64,000 nucleotides of DNA from Lachnospiraceae bacterium (GCA_022796795.1 JAAWJI010000010.1:1-64000); one strand, 5' to 3'. Positions 17,130 to 26,398 are shown, counted from the stretch's first letter. Made by a program: numbers and translations. The notes: a model not told the origin generated them from the letters alone.

Positions 17130-18245
17130 ATGAGGGATGAGACAATGAATGTATTTAAAGAGATGGGATGTTCTGTTGGAAAAGTGTCCGCGTATCCCCG
17201 GTTTCTGGGAAACCGGAAGGGCAAGGTGTTTGGGTATGGAGTACTGCTTATATTCTTTTACTTTTTTCTGGCATATCTGATTAGCGGCGTCATATTTCTG
17301 GCGCGTATCGGAGGGCTTGGAAAATCTCTGGAGGAAAATGTACCCTATTTCCGCCTGGTGGACGGCTCCTTGTCGGTGGAAAGGCCCTGTTATTTTGAGT
17401 CCGGAGGCAGCTTAGTGGATATAGATACCAGCGGATTCTTTGATTTGGAAGAGGCCTATGACTATGCTAGGGACTACCAGTCTGTCATTATCATGGACGT
17501 AGAGAAGATGATGCTGAAGAGCAACGGACAGATTCAGACGGCATATTTTTCGGATTTTGGGGATTTGGACATTTCAAGGGACAGTCTGAAGAATTGGATT
17601 CCCATGATTTATGTCAGCGCCTTTTTAGGCGGGATCCTCACATACATCGTCCAGGTGGCGCTGTTCTTCTTTGCAATCCTGTTCCTGGCGTTGATTGGTT
17701 TGCTCTTCAACAGCATTATAAAAGCGAACCTGACCTTTGGACAGGTGTACCTTTTAGGAGTGTACAGCAGAACGCTGCCCTTGGCCATTAAGGCGCTGCT
17801 GAAGCTGTTTCACGTGAATGTCCCCTTTTTCTGGGTGATTAATTTCGGAATCTCACTGATTTATCTGTATTTAGCAATCCAGCATGCAAAGAAGGGAAGC
17901 CAGCCGCAAAATGCTTATGTCTACAATCCGGGAAGCAGCTACGGCCAGGGAGGCGGTTACGGTCAGGGAGGTACCTATGGCCAGGGAAGCGGCTACGGTC
18001 AGGGAGGCTCCTACGGCCAGGGGAGCGGTTATGGTCAGGGAGGTTCCTATGGTCAGGGAAGCGGTTATGGCCAGGGAGGCGGCTATGGTCAGGGAGGTTC
18101 CTACGGCCAGGGAAGCGGCTATATTCAGGATTCCTATGGTCAGGGGAGCGGCTATAGTCAGGATTCCTATGGTCAGGGAAGCTCTTACGGTCAAGATTCC
18201 TACGGCCAGGGAGGCTCCTCGAACAGCGGAAATACAGACAGATAG
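17130..18245 (+). CDS. DUF1189-like membrane protein with Tyr-Gly-Gln-Gly repeat tail
   Basis: Membrane protein of unknown function, 371 aa. A hydrophobic segment at about 33-55 and a cluster of three or four between about 155 and 250 flank an extracytoplasmic or cytosolic loop (about 60-150). This body resembles DUF1189 proteins. The last 110 or so residues are low complexity: 16 units of YGQGGS, YGQGSG or YGQDS type, ending SSNSGNTDR. Alternative start ATG 17145 (MNVFKEMG) has a good GAGGG at 17132-17136. It sits between iscU and mnmA but nothing ties it to sulfur metabolism. The tail has prion-like composition (Gly, Tyr, Gln, Ser); its role is unknown. Confidence 0.75.
   Translation: MRDETMNVFKEMGCSVGKVSAYPRFLGNRKGKVFGYGVLLIFFYFFLAYLISGVIFLARIGGLGKSLEENVPYFRLVDGSLSVERPCYFESGGSLVDIDTSGFFDLEEAYDYARDYQSVIIMDVEKMMLKSNGQIQTAYFSDFGDLDISRDSLKNWIPMIYVSAFLGGILTYIVQVALFFFAILFLALIGLLFNSIIKANLTFGQVYLLGVYSRTLPLAIKALLKLFHVNVPFFWVINFGISLIYLYLAIQHAKKGSQPQNAYVYNPGSSYGQGGGYGQGGTYGQGSGYGQGGSYGQGSGYGQGGSYGQGSGYGQGGGYGQGGSYGQGSGYIQDSYGQGSGYSQDSYGQGSSYGQDSYGQGGSSNSGNTDR
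17933..18216 (+). repeat. 18-bp-period coding repeat (YGQG[G/S]x tail)
   Basis: About 16 units. The first ten are hexapeptides (18 bp each); the later ones alternate five and six residues. Third-position changes between TAC/TAT and GGC/GGT show the copies are not recent perfect duplications. Such arrays can change copy number by slippage or recombination. Confidence 0.9.
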
Positions 18246-18345
18246 AAGCCCTGGTCCGTTCGGGAAACTGTAGAAGATAGACAAGAAAAGGAATTTTCAG
18301 GCGGAGATCCCATGGATTTCCGTCTGTGTGCAGGTATTTTCAAGG

Positions 18346-19425
18346 ATGAGGCATAGAAAAAAAGTGGTAGTGGGAATGTCCGGCGGTGTGGATTCCTCTG
18401 CGGCAGCTTGGCTTTTAAAGGAGCAGGGCTATGACGTAATTGGAGTGACCATGCAGATCTGGCAGGACGAGGCAGAGGAGATTCAGCAGGAAAACGGAGG
18501 GTGCTGCGGTTTGTCTGCCGTGGAAGATGCCAGACGGGTGGCGCAGAAGCTGGACATTCCCTATTATGTTTTAAATTTTAAACAGGATTTTAAGATTCAT
18601 GTGATCAATTACTTTGTGGGAGAGTATTTGGCAGGCAGGACGCCCAATCCCTGTATCGCCTGCAACCGCTATGTGAAATGGGATGCGCTGCTTCGGCGGA
18701 GCCTGGAGATCGGTGCAGATTATATTGCCACAGGGCATTATGCCAGGCTTGAACGGCTGGAAAACGGCCGTTTTTCTCTGCGTGCCGCGGTGTCTGCAGG
18801 GAAGGATCAGACCTATGCTCTTTACAGCCTGACCCAGGAGCAGCTTTCCCACACCCTGATGCCTGCGGGTGCTTATCAGAAGGAGGAAATCCGGGACATA
18901 GCGGAACGGGCAGGCCTGCCCACGGCCCATAAACCGGACAGTCAGGAAATCTGCTTTGTGCCGGACAAGGATTATGCCGGATTTATCGACAGATGGACCG
19001 GACATTCCGTTCCGGAGGGGGATTTTGTGGACGCCAGGGGAAGGGTTCTGGGACGTCATAAGGGAATCACCCACTATACCGTGGGCCAGCGAAAGGGCCT
19101 GGGCCTGGCTATGGGACGCCGGGTGGCGGTGACCAGGATCTGCCCGGAGACCAACCAGGTGGTGATTGGGGAAAGTGAGGATGTATTTTCCAGGACTTTG
19201 GAGGCTCACAGGCTGAATTTCATGTCTGTACCAGATCTGACCGGGAGCCGTCAGGTAACGGCAAAGATCCGCTATAATCACAAAGGTGCCCCCTGCGTCA
19301 TAGAGAAGATCGGGGAAGACCGTATCCATGTGGAGTTTTTGGAGCCTCAGCGGGCGGTGACGCCGGGACAGGCTGTGGTGTTTTATGAGGGAGAGTATGT
19401 GCTGGGCGGGGGGACGATTTTATGA
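18346..19425 (+). CDS. mnmA: tRNA-specific 2-thiouridylase MnmA
   Basis: Thiolates U34 of Glu, Gln and Lys tRNAs using IscS-derived sulfur. The start ATG 18346 gives MRHRKKVVVGMSGGVDSSAA; a GTG at 18328 is possible. The PP-loop SGGVDSS is near residues 12-18. The catalytic Cys pair lies in NPCIACNRYVKW and QEICFVPDKDY, with GHYAR and THYTVGQRKGLG segments intact. 359 aa is normal. Its position after iscS-iscU matches the clostridial arrangement in which donor and user are linked, though a membrane-protein gene intervenes here. Confidence 0.95.
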   Translation: MRHRKKVVVGMSGGVDSSAAAWLLKEQGYDVIGVTMQIWQDEAEEIQQENGGCCGLSAVEDARRVAQKLDIPYYVLNFKQDFKIHVINYFVGEYLAGRTPNPCIACNRYVKWDALLRRSLEIGADYIATGHYARLERLENGRFSLRAAVSAGKDQTYALYSLTQEQLSHTLMPAGAYQKEEIRDIAERAGLPTAHKPDSQEICFVPDKDYAGFIDRWTGHSVPEGDFVDARGRVLGRHKGITHYTVGQRKGLGLAMGRRVAVTRICPETNQVVIGESEDVFSRTLEAHRLNFMSVPDLTGSRQVTAKIRYNHKGAPCVIEKIGEDRIHVEFLEPQRAVTPGQAVVFYEGEYVLGGGTIL

Positions 19426-19556
19426 GAGAGCATTTGTCCCTTGTGGGCAGAGCTGTTAAGCCTCCTGGTTCTGACAGGCGTTTTTACCCTTAAGTCCTGG
19501 GGCCGCCCTATTCTTAAATTCAGGAAAAATTAAGAAAAATGTAATAAAATGTCGAT

Positions 19557-19598
19557 CCCCTCTGTATTACAATGGAAACAATACAGAGGGGGTTCTTT
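19557..19598 (+). promoter_or_regulatory. Hairpin hiding the amidase ribosome binding site
   Basis: CCCCTCTGTATT (19557-19568) pairs perfectly with AATACAGAGGGG (19580-19591), loop 11 bases, followed by GTTCTTT and the ATG at 19599. GAGGGGG (19586-19592) is the only plausible Shine-Dalgarno and lies in the descending arm. It could act as a weak terminator or translation block. Confidence 0.7.
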
Positions 19599-20495
19599 AT
19601 GGACGACAAAAAGAGAGAACGGTATCGGAGCAAGCGAATCCGCCAGATCCAGGAGGAGAGGATTTCCAGAAAGGAGAGGAAGCCCCGGGCAAACAGCGTC
19701 TCCAACGGCAGTAGGATGTCCCGGGAGGAGAAAATGCGCAGGCGGAAAATGAGAAAGCGGCAAAAAATGCTTTTTAGCGCCCTCATTTACAGTCTTTTGG
19801 CGCTTCTGATCGTATTAATTGTGCTTGTCTTGTTTATCCTGGCCAGCATTTTGAAAAAAGAGGTGACGGGAGAGGGATTTGGTGGGATTTCCCTGCCTTG
19901 GGTGGATACAAAGACGGTGATTATGCTGGATCCGGGCCATGGCGGAAAGGATCAGGGCACCAGCTACGGTGATATTCTGGAGAAGGATCTGACTCTGGAG
20001 ATTGTGGAAAAGGTGAAGAAGGAGCTGGAAAGCGCTGGCTATGAGGTGCAGCTGACCAGAAGCAAGGATGAGTTTGTCAATATCAGGGAGCGGGCCAGCC
20101 TTGCCAACAAAAAGAAACCAGATCTATACGTAAGTATCCACTGCAATTTTCTGGAACAAGGAGAGGCCGCGGGAATTGAGACATACTATGCAGAGGGAAA
20201 AGGAGATGCCAGCAGAGAACTTGCGGAATGGATTCAGAGCTGTACGGTGGCAAAGACAAACGCCTTTGACCGGAATGTGCGGACCGAGGATTTTGTGGTG
20301 ATCAAGGATACGGAAATGCCGGCGGCTCTGATTGAGACTGGATTTTTAAGCGATGCGGAAGAGAGGAAACTTTTGCAGGATCAAGACTATCAGAAAAAGC
20401 TGGCGGAGGGCATTGCAGAGGGGATCATAGGATATTGGGAGACACAGAAGGAGGCCCAGGAGCAGCAGGGGCAGGAAGAGCCGGAAGAATCATAG
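19599..20495 (+). CDS. N-acetylmuramoyl-L-alanine amidase (Amidase_3), membrane-anchored
   Basis: Zinc amidase that cleaves the lactyl-peptide bond of peptidoglycan. The start ATG 19599 is set by GAGGGGG seven bases upstream. A very basic cytoplasmic N-terminus (about 1-52, rich in Arg/Lys) precedes one membrane helix (about 56-82), so the enzyme domain faces outward. Zn ligands and catalytic residues: MLDPGHGGKDQG, DILEKD, YVSIHCN and ALIETGFLSD. 298 aa. CwlD, which makes muramic lactam in the spore cortex, belongs to this family and is a good candidate, but other clostridial amidases look similar. A low-complexity EAQEQQGQEEPEES tail closes it. Confidence 0.88.
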   Translation: MDDKKRERYRSKRIRQIQEERISRKERKPRANSVSNGSRMSREEKMRRRKMRKRQKMLFSALIYSLLALLIVLIVLVLFILASILKKEVTGEGFGGISLPWVDTKTVIMLDPGHGGKDQGTSYGDILEKDLTLEIVEKVKKELESAGYEVQLTRSKDEFVNIRERASLANKKKPDLYVSIHCNFLEQGEAAGIETYYAEGKGDASRELAEWIQSCTVAKTNAFDRNVRTEDFVVIKDTEMPAALIETGFLSDAEERKLLQDQDYQKKLAEGIAEGIIGYWETQKEAQEQQGQEEPEES

Positions 20496-20496
20496 C

Positions 20497-20565
20497 GGGG
20501 CTCCGGAAAGGAAGGCCGTCTGTAAGGGAGAGAAGAAAATAAAAGGCAGACGGATCAGGAGCCCC
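20497..20565. terminator. Large hairpin between converging genes
   Basis: GGGGCTCC (20497-20504) pairs with GGAGCCCC (20558-20565) and CCGTCTG (20516-20522) with CAGACGG (20547-20553). A direct repeat CCGGAAAGGAAG flanks it (20503-20514 and 20564-20575). No clear T-run. Confidence 0.6.
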
Positions 20566-20580
20566 GGAAAGGAAGCTTGT

Positions 20581-21375
20581 CTACAAGGGAAGCATTTGGG
20601 GTTTGCGCTTCTGATACAGGGTCACATAGGAAAAGCCGCAGTCACGGATGAGAGCATAGGCCCGGTCCATACAGTATCCCACATAAAGGGGCTCATGGGC
20701 GTCGGAACCGGTGGTAAGAAGTTCTCCTCCCAGCTGCCGGTAGCGCAGGAGAATGTCCCGGCTGGGATTGGGAGCGTCAAGTCCCGCCTTATAGCCTCCG
20801 GTGTTCACCTCCAGGGCGCAGCCCTTTTGTATGAGGAGGCGCAGACACTGGTCAATGAGATCGGTGTAGTCCAAATAGGAGAAAGCTTTGGAGCCTTTGG
20901 GAATATAGCGGATCATATAGTCCAGATGCCCGTAGGAGTCAAAGCAGTGGTGAAAGCGGATATTTTCAAGAGTAACGGAAAAGTAGGCCTCCAGGGCAGA
21001 GCGCACCGTGCGGCTTTCCCAGAAGACGGGATAGTAGGGATCCGCACCCTCTACCAGGTGGGTGGAACCGATGACAAAGTCAAAGGGATATTCCTGACAG
21101 TAGTCTTTATAGAGATCCACAAGGTGGGGCTGAAGGCCCAGCTCCACACCAGTCAGGAGGGGGATTTCCGGATAAGCTTCTTGCAGAGCGGCCAGGGACT
21201 GGAGATAAGGCGTTGTATCCAGGGTAAAATCCACATGGGAATCGGGATAATCCGCATCATAATGTTCGGTAAAGCAGAGGGCCTGAAGGCCCTTTTGTAA
21301 TCCTGCCTGTACCTGGGCTGCAGGAGAGGCGCTGCTGTCGCCGGAAAAGCTGGAGTGTATATGGCAATCAATCAT
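20581..21375 (-). CDS. PHP-domain histidinol-phosphatase-like protein
   Basis: Metal-dependent PHP-fold phosphatase (264 aa), most like the HisJ/HisK type that removes phosphate from histidinol phosphate. Motif I is MIDCHIHSSFSGDS, motif II CFTEHYDADYP, and the late SDAHEPLYVG gives the last metal ligands. The start is the ATG at 21373-21375 (complement), preceded on that strand by AAAGGA; the TTG two codons earlier is less likely. No histidine biosynthesis genes are near, so the true substrate may differ. It converges with the amidase gene. Confidence 0.82.
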   Translation of the reverse strand: MIDCHIHSSFSGDSSASPAAQVQAGLQKGLQALCFTEHYDADYPDSHVDFTLDTTPYLQSLAALQEAYPEIPLLTGVELGLQPHLVDLYKDYCQEYPFDFVIGSTHLVEGADPYYPVFWESRTVRSALEAYFSVTLENIRFHHCFDSYGHLDYMIRYIPKGSKAFSYLDYTDLIDQCLRLLIQKGCALEVNTGGYKAGLDAPNPSRDILLRYRQLGGELLTTGSDAHEPLYVGYCMDRAYALIRDCGFSYVTLYQKRKPQMLPL

Positions 21376-21571
21376 GGTCAAATCCTTTCTGCAGTGAAAA
21401 CTGGAACAACTGCAATGCGTGCTTTTTGGCTGTTTTTACCGATAGAATTCTTGTATTTCAGGCAGAATTTACGGTTTGAAAATCCAGTAACCATAATAAA
21501 GGAAAAAATACACAATGGCAAGAAAAAAATGGGAAGAGAAATGCAGGATATAACGAAATTAAAAATAAATC
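21376..21571. other. Non-coding gap between divergent hisJ-like and gap genes
   Basis: AT-rich. It must hold the promoter of the minus-strand phosphatase gene, but no clear -35/-10 pair was found for it. No supported gene on either strand. Confidence 0.5.
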
Positions 21572-21600
21572 TTGAAATTTTGTACTTAATTGGGTACAAT
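21572..21600 (+). promoter_or_regulatory. gap promoter
   Basis: TTGAAA at 21572-21577, 17-base spacer, TACAAT at 21595-21600. The leader to the ATG is about 80 bases. Confidence 0.7.
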
Positions 21601-21685
21601 AGGAAAAGAGGTTGTGGTTCGTACCATATCTGAGAAAGATATGACAACCATAAAATTCAACTTATTTTATAGGAGGAATTCTATC

Positions 21686-22699
21686 ATGGCAGTAAAAGTA
21701 GCAATCAATGGATTTGGACGTATCGGACGTCTTGCTTTCAGACAGATGTTTGGAGCAGAGGGGTACGAGGTAGTGGCAATTAACGATCTGACAAGCCCCA
21801 AGATGCTGGCTCATCTGTTGAAATACGACTCTTCTCAGGGCAAGTATGAGTATGCGGACAAGGTTTCTGCTACTGAGGATTCCATTATTGTAGATGGAAA
21901 AGAGATCAAGATTTATGCAAAGGCAAATGCCGCTGAGCTTCCCTGGGGCGAGATCGGTGTGGATGTAGTTCTGGAGTGCACCGGCTTCTATACCTCTAAG
22001 GACAAGGCAAGTGCACACATTACCGCAGGCGCTAAGAAGGTTGTTATTTCCGCTCCGGCCGGAAATGATCTGCCCACAATCGTATACAATGTAAACCATG
22101 AGACGCTGACCAAGGAGGATACTGTTATTTCTGCAGCTTCCTGCACCACCAACTGCCTGGCTCCCATGGCTGACGCTCTGAATAAGCTGGCTCCTATTCA
22201 GTCTGGTATCATGACCACCATTCATGCATACACCGGAGATCAGATGATCCTGGATGGTCCCCAGAGAAAGGGCGATCTGAGAAGAAGCCGCGCTGGCGCT
22301 GTGAACATTGTTCCCAACAGCACAGGCGCTGCAAAGGCTATCGGCCTGGTTATTCCGGAGCTGAACGGCAAGCTGATCGGCGCTGCACAGCGTGTACCCA
22401 CCCCCACAGGTTCCACCACCATTTTGATTGCAGTGGTTAAAGGCAATGTGACCAAGGATCAGATCAATGATGCGATGAAGGCAGCAGCTACCGAGTCCTT
22501 TGGCTACAACACGGACGAGATCGTATCCAGCGACGTAATCGGCATGCGGTTTGGTTCTCTGTTTGATGCAACCCAGACTATGGTTTCTCCTATGGAGGAT
22601 GGAAATACACAGGTACAGGTTGTTTCCTGGTATGACAATGAGAACTCCTATGTGAGCCAGATGGTTCGGACTATCAAGTATTTTGCTGAGTTAGCATAA
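21686..22699 (+). CDS. gap: Glyceraldehyde-3-phosphate dehydrogenase
   Basis: NAD-dependent oxidation and phosphorylation of glyceraldehyde 3-phosphate in glycolysis. The ATG at 21686 follows a perfect [24 protein letters not shown] is the NAD-binding motif (about 7-20); the catalytic Cys is in [12 protein letters not shown] (about 152) with the partner His in HAYTGDQ. 337 aa. Codon use is noticeably biased (for example GCT, GTT, CTG), as expected for a highly expressed gene. It begins the gap-pgk-tpiA set, but a strong terminator separates it from pgk. Confidence 0.98.
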   Translation: MAVKVAINGFGRIGRLAFRQMFGAEGYEVVAINDLTSPKMLAHLLKYDSSQGKYEYADKVSATEDSIIVDGKEIKIYAKANAAELPWGEIGVDVVLECTGFYTSKDKASAHITAGAKKVVISAPAGNDLPTIVYNVNHETLTKEDTVISAASCTTNCLAPMADALNKLAPIQSGIMTTIHAYTGDQMILDGPQRKGDLRRSRAGAVNIVPNSTGAAKAIGLVIPELNGKLIGAAQRVPTPTGSTTILIAVVKGNVTKDQINDAMKAAATESFGYNTDEIVSSDVIGMRFGSLFDATQTMVSPMEDGNTQVQVVSWYDNENSYVSQMVRTIKYFAELA

Positions 22700-22739
22700 T
22701 TCGTTCCACAGAACCACATAGATTTGTACGACTCAGGAT

Positions 22740-22770
22740 GGGTCCGGCTTTAGGGCCGGGCCCGTTTTTT
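22740..22770 (+). terminator. Terminator after gap
   Basis: GGGTCCGGC (22740-22748) pairs with GCCGGGCCC (22755-22763), then G and six T. Some read-through into pgk is likely, because no strong promoter was seen before pgk. Confidence 0.88.
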
Positions 22771-22895
22771 ACTGGAAAAATGCGACCTGTAAAGCAAAAG
22801 CCCCTGGGGGAGACGCCTCTGGGGTAGCAGCCGTTTCATGGCTCGGAAATTTGCGAAGAGTAATTCAATATAATAATAGAAGAGGAGCAGACTTT

Positions 22896-24101
22896 ATGTT
22901 AAATAAGAAATCCGTAGATGATATTCAGGTAAAAGGCAAGAGAGTCCTCTGCAGATGCGACTTCAATGTGCCTTTGAAAGAGGGGAAGATTACCGATGAG
23001 AACCGTCTGGTGGCGGCTCTGCCTACCATCAAGAAGCTGGTGGCCGACGGAGGCCGGGTTATTCTGTGTTCTCATCTGGGAAAACCCAAGGGAGAGCCCA
23101 AGCCGGAGCTGTCTTTAGCGCCTGTTGCAGTGCGCCTGTCTGAGCTTTTGGGACAGGAGGTAAAATTTGCGGCGGATCCTCAGGTGGTAGGCCCCAATGC
23201 AAAGGCGGCTGTGGAAGCCATGAAGGACGGAGAAGTGGTTCTCCTGGAGAATACCCGTTACCGTGCAGAGGAGACCAAGAACGGCGAGGCATTCAGCAAG
23301 GATCTGGCTTCCTTGTGCGACGTGTTTGTAAACGACGCCTTCGGTACGGCGCACCGGGCTCACTGCTCCAATGTGGGCGTGGCGGAGCTGGTGGATACTG
23401 CTGTGGTGGGCTATCTGATGCAGAAGGAAATCGACTTCCTGGGCAATGCGGTGAATAATCCGGAGCGTCCCTTTGTGGCGATCCTGGGCGGCGCAAAGGT
23501 GGCGGATAAGCTTAATGTGATTTCCAATTTGCTGGAGAAATGCGATACCCTGATTATCGGCGGCGGCATGGCTTATACCTTCTTAAAGGCCAAGGGCTAT
23601 GAGGTGGGAACCTCCCTGGTAGATGATGAGAAGATCGGCTACTGCAAGGAAATGATGGAGAAGGCGGAGAAGCTTGGCAAGCAGCTGCTTCTTCCTGTGG
23701 ACACCACCATTGCCGCTGAATTCCCCAGCCCCATTGATGCGCAGATCTCTGTGGAGGTAGTTTCCTCAGATGCCATTCCCGCAGATAAGATGGGACTGGA
23801 TATTGGAACCAAGACGGCAGCGCTCTATGCAGAGGCTGTAAAGTCTGCCAAGACCGTGGTTTGGAACGGACCTATGGGCGTGTTTGAGAATCCCATTCTG
23901 GCCAAGGGAACCGTAGCAGTGGCAAAATCCCTGGCAGAGACAGACGCTACCACCATCATTGGCGGCGGAGATTCTGCAGCTGCTGTAAATCAGCTGGGCT
24001 TCGGAGACAAGATGACCCATATTTCCACCGGCGGCGGAGCTTCCCTGGAGTTCCTGGAGGGCAAGGATCTGCCTGGTGTAATGGCAGCCAACGACAAATA
24101 G
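22896..24101 (+). CDS. pgk: Phosphoglycerate kinase
   Basis: Transfers phosphate from 1,3-bisphosphoglycerate to ADP. The start ATG 22896 lies after GAAGAGGAG, with [20 protein letters not shown]. Both Rossmann lobes are visible: RCDFNVPL with the substrate Arg, SHLGKPKG, the hinge and nucleotide motif GGAKVADK, and the C-terminal GGGDSAAAV. 401 aa is typical of monomeric bacterial PGK. A TATAAT word at 22869-22874 is too close to the ribosome binding site to be a normal promoter for this gene without a matching -35. tpiA follows 27 bases later. Confidence 0.98.
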   Translation: MLNKKSVDDIQVKGKRVLCRCDFNVPLKEGKITDENRLVAALPTIKKLVADGGRVILCSHLGKPKGEPKPELSLAPVAVRLSELLGQEVKFAADPQVVGPNAKAAVEAMKDGEVVLLENTRYRAEETKNGEAFSKDLASLCDVFVNDAFGTAHRAHCSNVGVAELVDTAVVGYLMQKEIDFLGNAVNNPERPFVAILGGAKVADKLNVISNLLEKCDTLIIGGGMAYTFLKAKGYEVGTSLVDDEKIGYCKEMMEKAEKLGKQLLLPVDTTIAAEFPSPIDAQISVEVVSSDAIPADKMGLDIGTKTAALYAEAVKSAKTVVWNGPMGVFENPILAKGTVAVAKSLAETDATTIIGGGDSAAAVNQLGFGDKMTHISTGGGASLEFLEGKDLPGVMAANDK

Positions 24102-24128
24102 AGGAAAAGGAAGATAGGAGAGAAAATC

Positions 24129-24878
24129 ATGGCAAGAAAGAAAATCATTGCTGGAAACTGGAAAATGAACATGACTCCCAGCGAGGCGGTAGAGCTGGTA
24201 AATACCTTAAAGCCCTTGGTGGCAAACGATGAGGTGGACGTGGTATTCTGCGTACCGGCCATTGATATTATCCCGGTGATGGAGGCTGCCAAGGGCTCCA
24301 ATATCCAGGTAGGCGCAGAGAACATGTATTTCGAGGAGAAGGGAGCCTATACAGGCGAGATCTCTCCCGCTATGCTGACAGATGTAGGTGTGAAATATGT
24401 GATCCTGGGACACTCTGAGCGCAGAGAATACTTCGCAGAGACCAGCGAGACCGTAAACAAGAAGATGCTCAAGGCCTTTGAGCACGGCCTGACCCCCATT
24501 ATGTGCTGCGGCGAGACTCTGACCCAGAGGGAGCAGGGCGTGACCATGGACTTCATCCGTCAGCAGGTGAAGGTGGGATTCCTGGGCGTAACCCCGGAGC
24601 AGGCTGCATCTGCAGTCATCGCCTATGAGCCGATCTGGGCTATTGGAACCGGCAAGACGGCCACCACCGAGCAGGCTCAGGAGGTTTGCGCAGGCATCCG
24701 CGCTTGTATCGCAGAGCTCTATGATGAGGCTACGGCAGAGGCTATCCGGATCCAGTATGGTGGATCTGTCAATGCATCCACAGCGGCCGAGCTGTTTGCA
24801 CAGCCGGATATTGACGGCGGTCTGGTAGGCGGCGCAGCCCTAAAACCGGATTTTGGAAAGATCGTGAATTATAAGTAA
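24129..24878 (+). CDS. tpiA: Triose-phosphate isomerase
   Basis: Interconverts dihydroxyacetone phosphate and glyceraldehyde 3-phosphate. It is a bacterial-type TIM of 249 aa. Catalytic Lys in GNWKMNMT (about 13), His in LGHSERRE (about 97) and Glu in [12 protein letters not shown] (about 167). Phosphate-loop GGSVNAS is intact. Co-transcribed with pgk and ended by a strong terminator. A second, shorter TIM-family gene lies at 54855. Confidence 0.98.
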   Translation: MARKKIIAGNWKMNMTPSEAVELVNTLKPLVANDEVDVVFCVPAIDIIPVMEAAKGSNIQVGAENMYFEEKGAYTGEISPAMLTDVGVKYVILGHSERREYFAETSETVNKKMLKAFEHGLTPIMCCGETLTQREQGVTMDFIRQQVKVGFLGVTPEQAASAVIAYEPIWAIGTGKTATTEQAQEVCAGIRACIAELYDEATAEAIRIQYGGSVNASTAAELFAQPDIDGGLVGGAALKPDFGKIVNYK

Positions 24879-24918
24879 GAAATATTTTTATAAGTCAAAG
24901 GAATAATAAAACTGATAG

Positions 24919-24962
24919 AAAGCGATTCGATTTGGAAATATCACAAGTCGAATCGCTTTTTG
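24919..24962 (+). terminator. Terminator after tpiA
   Basis: AAAGCGATTCGATTTG (24919-24934) pairs with CAAGTCGAATCGCTTT with one mismatch, followed by a T-run to 24961. It marks the end of the glycolytic block and the edge of the accessory module. Confidence 0.9.
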
Positions 24963-25094
24963 TCGTGCTATAAATGCAGCAAATAAACCGAATGTTTGGC
25001 CGACATCGTTCTTATGTTACAGTACCTTTTTGGGACAACCACCCCGGTGCTCTGGTCTATCCAGCTTAAAAAAGAAAAAAGTTCTAATAATATA

Positions 25095-25123
25095 TTGTGG
25101 AAAATGAAAAAATGATGCATAAT
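25095..25123 (+). promoter_or_regulatory. Probable promoter of the TIM-barrel isomerase gene
   Basis: TTGTGG at 25095-25100, 17-base spacer, CATAAT at 25118-25123. Confidence 0.5.
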
Positions 25124-25130
25124 ATAGTAA

Positions 25131-25145
25131 GATTGTAGGACAATC
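25131..25145 (+). promoter_or_regulatory. Operator: GATTGT-AGG-ACAATC
   Basis: A perfect 15-bp palindrome with 3-base centre, 7 bases after the -10. It fits the FadR/FCD-type GntR consensus TNGTNNNACNA and recurs at 27389-27403 and 32515-32527. Binding by the GntR protein at 32562 is inferred. Confidence 0.7.
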
Positions 25146-25175
25146 ATATAAAATACATAAGGAGGATTGAAAGGC

Positions 25176-25973
25176 GTGAAATTTGGGTGCTGCTTAAACA
25201 TGGTAGCCACTGGCTCAGACGGAACCGGTATTGAGAAGCTGGAAAAATTGGCGGAGCTGGGCTATGACTATGTGGAACTGCCTTTGGCCGAATTGATGGC
25301 CCTTACCAGAGAAGAATTTGATGAAGTTAAGAAAAAGGTAAAAAGGTCGGGAATCTGTTGTGAAACTTGTAACAATTTTTTCCCGAGCACGATCCACTTG
25401 ACGGGGACGGATGTACATATGCAAGAGGTGATGGTCTATGTGGACAAGGCCCTGGGCAGAGCGGGAGAGCTGGGTGCTCGGTATGTGGTGTTTGGAAGCG
25501 GCAAGGCCAAAGGCGTTCCGGAAGGTTTTCCCATAGAGGAGGGGTACCTGCAGGTGACGGAGCTGTTAAAGCAAGTATCGCCTCTGGCTGAAAAGCATGG
25601 AATCATGATTGTAATCGAGCCGCTGCGCAAGCAGGAGTGCAATCTTATCAATACTTTTGAGGAAGGCTGCCTCTTGGCCGCAGCAGTGGCTGTTCCGAAT
25701 GTGAAGGTGTTGGTGGATTTTTACCACATGGCTGTGGAGCGTGAGCCAGTGGAACATTTGCTTATGATGGGGAAAGAAAATCTGAGACATGTACATTTTG
25801 CAAATCCCATAGGAAGAGCCTACCCAAATCAGGACGACGAGGCTGATTATAAGCCATTCTTCGATGCCCTGAAAGTCATTGGCTATGATGAGCGCATCAG
25901 CTGTGAGGCATATGCAAAGGATTTTGAAACAGAGGCAAAAAAGACACTGGCGTTCTTTAAGCAAAACTGGTAA
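25176..25973 (+). CDS. Sugar phosphate isomerase/epimerase-like TIM-barrel protein
   Basis: Cytoplasmic protein of the xylose-isomerase-like TIM-barrel (AP-endonuclease 2 fold) group, 265 aa, the type often found in sugar or sugar-acid catabolic clusters. AAGGAGG at 25158-25164 fits the GTG at 25176; the TTG at 25167 is too close. The likely metal ligands are a Glu in VIEPLRKQE (about 150), an Asp in LVDFYHMA (about 183), a His in HVHFANP and a Glu in CEAYAKDF. Its operator-like palindrome links it to the SDR/TRAP operon downstream even though the RpiR gene lies between. Exact substrate unknown. Confidence 0.8.
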   Translation: MKFGCCLNMVATGSDGTGIEKLEKLAELGYDYVELPLAELMALTREEFDEVKKKVKRSGICCETCNNFFPSTIHLTGTDVHMQEVMVYVDKALGRAGELGARYVVFGSGKAKGVPEGFPIEEGYLQVTELLKQVSPLAEKHGIMIVIEPLRKQECNLINTFEEGCLLAAAVAVPNVKVLVDFYHMAVEREPVEHLLMMGKENLRHVHFANPIGRAYPNQDDEADYKPFFDALKVIGYDERISCEAYAKDFETEAKKTLAFFKQNW

Positions 25974-26271
25974 ATCATGCACAAGCATAAAGGGAAGAAA
26001 TCCTGTCTGCTCTGAGGGATAAGCTTTGCGGAGAACGTTGTGGGATATCACAATGGAACACTGACAGAAGAAACATACAACCAGGCATGGTAGGCATGGC
26101 GGAACGGCTGGTTAACCTTCCCCCAAATAATCCTGTACCAGATATTTACATAGAGAGGGCCGTTCCCCAGCGGGGCGGTCTCTTTTTTGTATAAAGCTGA
26201 CAAAAAGTCTGAAAGAAATAAACCCTAAAATAGAAGGGGCTTGTTAGAATTCACGAAAAATAGACAAGATA
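25974..26271. other. Intergenic region with terminator
   Basis: No supported gene. The left part (25974-26150) has scraps of coding-like sequence that I could not assign. A terminator-like hairpin stands at 26153-26188. Confidence 0.5.
26153..26188 (+). terminator. Terminator in the isomerase-rpiR gap
   Basis: GAGA and CCG/CCCC arms at 26153-26168 pair with GGGGCGGTCTC at 26172-26182 with a small bulge, followed by six T. Confidence 0.7.
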
Positions 26272-26300
26272 TTGACTAACAATATACAAAATGATAGAAT
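26272..26300 (+). promoter_or_regulatory. Promoter of the rpiR-family gene
   Basis: TTGACT at 26272-26277, 17-base spacer, TAGAAT at 26295-26300, in very AT-rich surroundings. Confidence 0.65.
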
Positions 26301-26398
26301 AAAATTATTCAAAAATAAATATATAATGAATAGAAATATTCTAAAGTATGAAGAGGGAGAAGAATTGTACAGGAAAAAGGAGGAACAGGGAGAGTCAT

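Noticed and set aside
17871-18284. Long minus-strand reading frame opposite the repeat tail
   Set aside because: It is the mirror of an 18-bp coding repeat, which keeps several frames open; there is no start context and its product is only the repetitive antisense.
22795-22895. GC-rich repeats before pgk as a riboswitch or small RNA
   Set aside because: CCCC/GGGG pairings are visible but no known aptamer motif, T-run or promoter pair supports a defined element.
25974-26150. A small gene or decayed gene before rpiR
   Set aside because: Short frames only, without ribosome binding site or recognisable similarity; could be chance.
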